DNA from: Myxococcales bacterium | Lineage (GTDB): Bacteria; Myxococcota; Bradymonadia; UBA7976; UBA1532 | Direction: 5' to 3' | Assembly (NCBI GenBank): GCA_020430675.1 | Contig: JAGQJJ010000307.1 | Span: 1-5,730 of the forward strand | Length of the DNA stretch: 5,730 nt | Part shown: positions 5,332 through 5,730 of the stretch, one piece after another | How the letters are laid out: every line of letters begins with the position of its first letter | Numbering within the stretch: position 1 is the stretch's first letter | The notes under the pieces: generated by a model | Told to the model about the DNA's origin: nothing | Database searches by the model: none | Seen by the model: the letters and a program-made list of their open reading frames with translations, nothing else | Translations under genes and position numbers: made by a program

Positions 5332-5730
5332 CGATCGCGGACGAGCAGCAACCGACGAGACGACCGGCCACGCGCCGCGGCCATCCGGCGCCGCAGGGGG
5401 CTCCGGGCGCGGGCCGCTGGAATCTGCCTGCTCGTGGGCACGGGCCTGCTGGCAAACGGCTGCCTGCTCGACGCGCCCGAGAGCGACGGCTGGACGCTTG
5501 AGGTCGTTCCGCGGCAGACGCCGGCGACGGCCGACGGGGTGGGCATCGCCGACATCATCGTGCACGCCGACCAGGCCGGCCGCGAGTTTCGGGCGACGGC
5601 CGAGATCCGGGTCACCTCCGGCTCGCTCGGCGCCGGCGGCCAACAGGACTTCCGCGCCCGGGTGCCTGAAGACGGCGTGCTCACCGTGCCGCTGACCTAC
5701 GGCCGGCAGCCGGGCACGGTGGTCGTCGAG
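5329..5730 (+). CDS. Putative lipoprotein with Big_1/invasin-like Ig domain, N-terminal part (3' end outside window)
   Basis: Open to the right edge; 134 residues visible. An unusually long Arg-rich N-terminal stretch (about 1-28, including RRRR at 20-23) precedes a hydrophobic segment (29-44) that ends ANGC. Cys45 is the likely lipidation site, with a slightly atypical lipobox (Ala rather than Leu at -3). From about residue 53 the sequence reads like a bacterial Ig-like domain of the Big_1/invasin type: WTLEVVPRQ, then ATADGVGIADIIVHADQAG (residues 65-83), RATAEIRVTSGSLG, and EDGVLTVPLTYGRQPGTVVVE at the edge, with the typical 'ADG..(x)..I.V.A...G' and 'G.L.VPL..G..PGT..V' rhythm. Such domains mediate surface display or adhesion, or act as spacers. 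The gene sits 16 bp after the secretin gene, so an accessory or exported surface partner of that channel is plausible but unproven. The twin-Arg run does not fit a clear Tat motif. Confidence 0.75.
   Translation, partial: MRSRTSSNRRDDRPRAAAIRRRRGLRARAAGICLLVGTGLLANGCLLDAPESDGWTLEVVPRQTPATADGVGIADIIVHADQAGREFRATAEIRVTSGSLGAGGQQDFRARVPEDGVLTVPLTYGRQPGTVVVE

Noticed and set aside
1..5730. CRISPR array, tRNA, rRNA, insertion sequence or phage attachment site
   Set aside because: No regularly spaced repeats, cloverleaf with a CCA-type end, transposase frame or terminal inverted repeats were seen on either strand by eye.

Overview
The window is very GC-rich, densely coding DNA with every recognisable gene on the + strand. 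The style suggests a deltaproteobacterial lineage (Myxococcota, or the Bradymonadales-like groups). The reasons are Cys-rich proteins built from 'DADC' repeats, NtrC-type sigma-54 activators, and a run of outer-membrane lipoproteins with lineage-specific architectures. This assignment is inference: no rRNA or universal marker is present.

Layout. (1) 2-469 is the 3' end of a Cys-rich, probably secreted or surface protein with four 'xxD(A/T)DC' repeats. (2) 470-573 is an intergenic gap with a weak sigma-70-like promoter and a strong Shine-Dalgarno, which place the next start at 574 rather than 541. (3) 574-1902 is a six-helix membrane histidine kinase. It overlaps by four bases (ATGA) with (4) 1899-3227, a complete NtrC-family response regulator (receiver, AAA+ sigma-54 activator, Fis-type HTH). 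(5) 3228-3404 is a 177-bp regulatory gap with a good sigma-54 (-24/-12) promoter candidate at 3314-3329 and, about 70 bp upstream of it, a palindrome that could be an activator site. (6) 3405-5312 is an outer-membrane lipoprotein that fuses a TPR domain to a secretin channel domain. (7) 5329-5730 is the 5' part of another lipoprotein with an Ig-like (Big_1/invasin-like) domain. It starts 16 bp after the secretin and runs off the window.

Working model (inference). The kinase phosphorylates the NtrC-like regulator, which with sigma-54 RNA polymerase drives the promoter at 3314-3329. This switches on an operon for a self-anchored secretin pore and an accessory surface lipoprotein. The most notable element is the secretin. 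It carries its own lipid anchor and a TPR module resembling stand-alone pilotin or TadD-type proteins, and lacks recognisable N0-N3 periplasmic domains. No inner-membrane secretion ATPase, pilin or platform protein is in the window, so the exported substrate is unknown.
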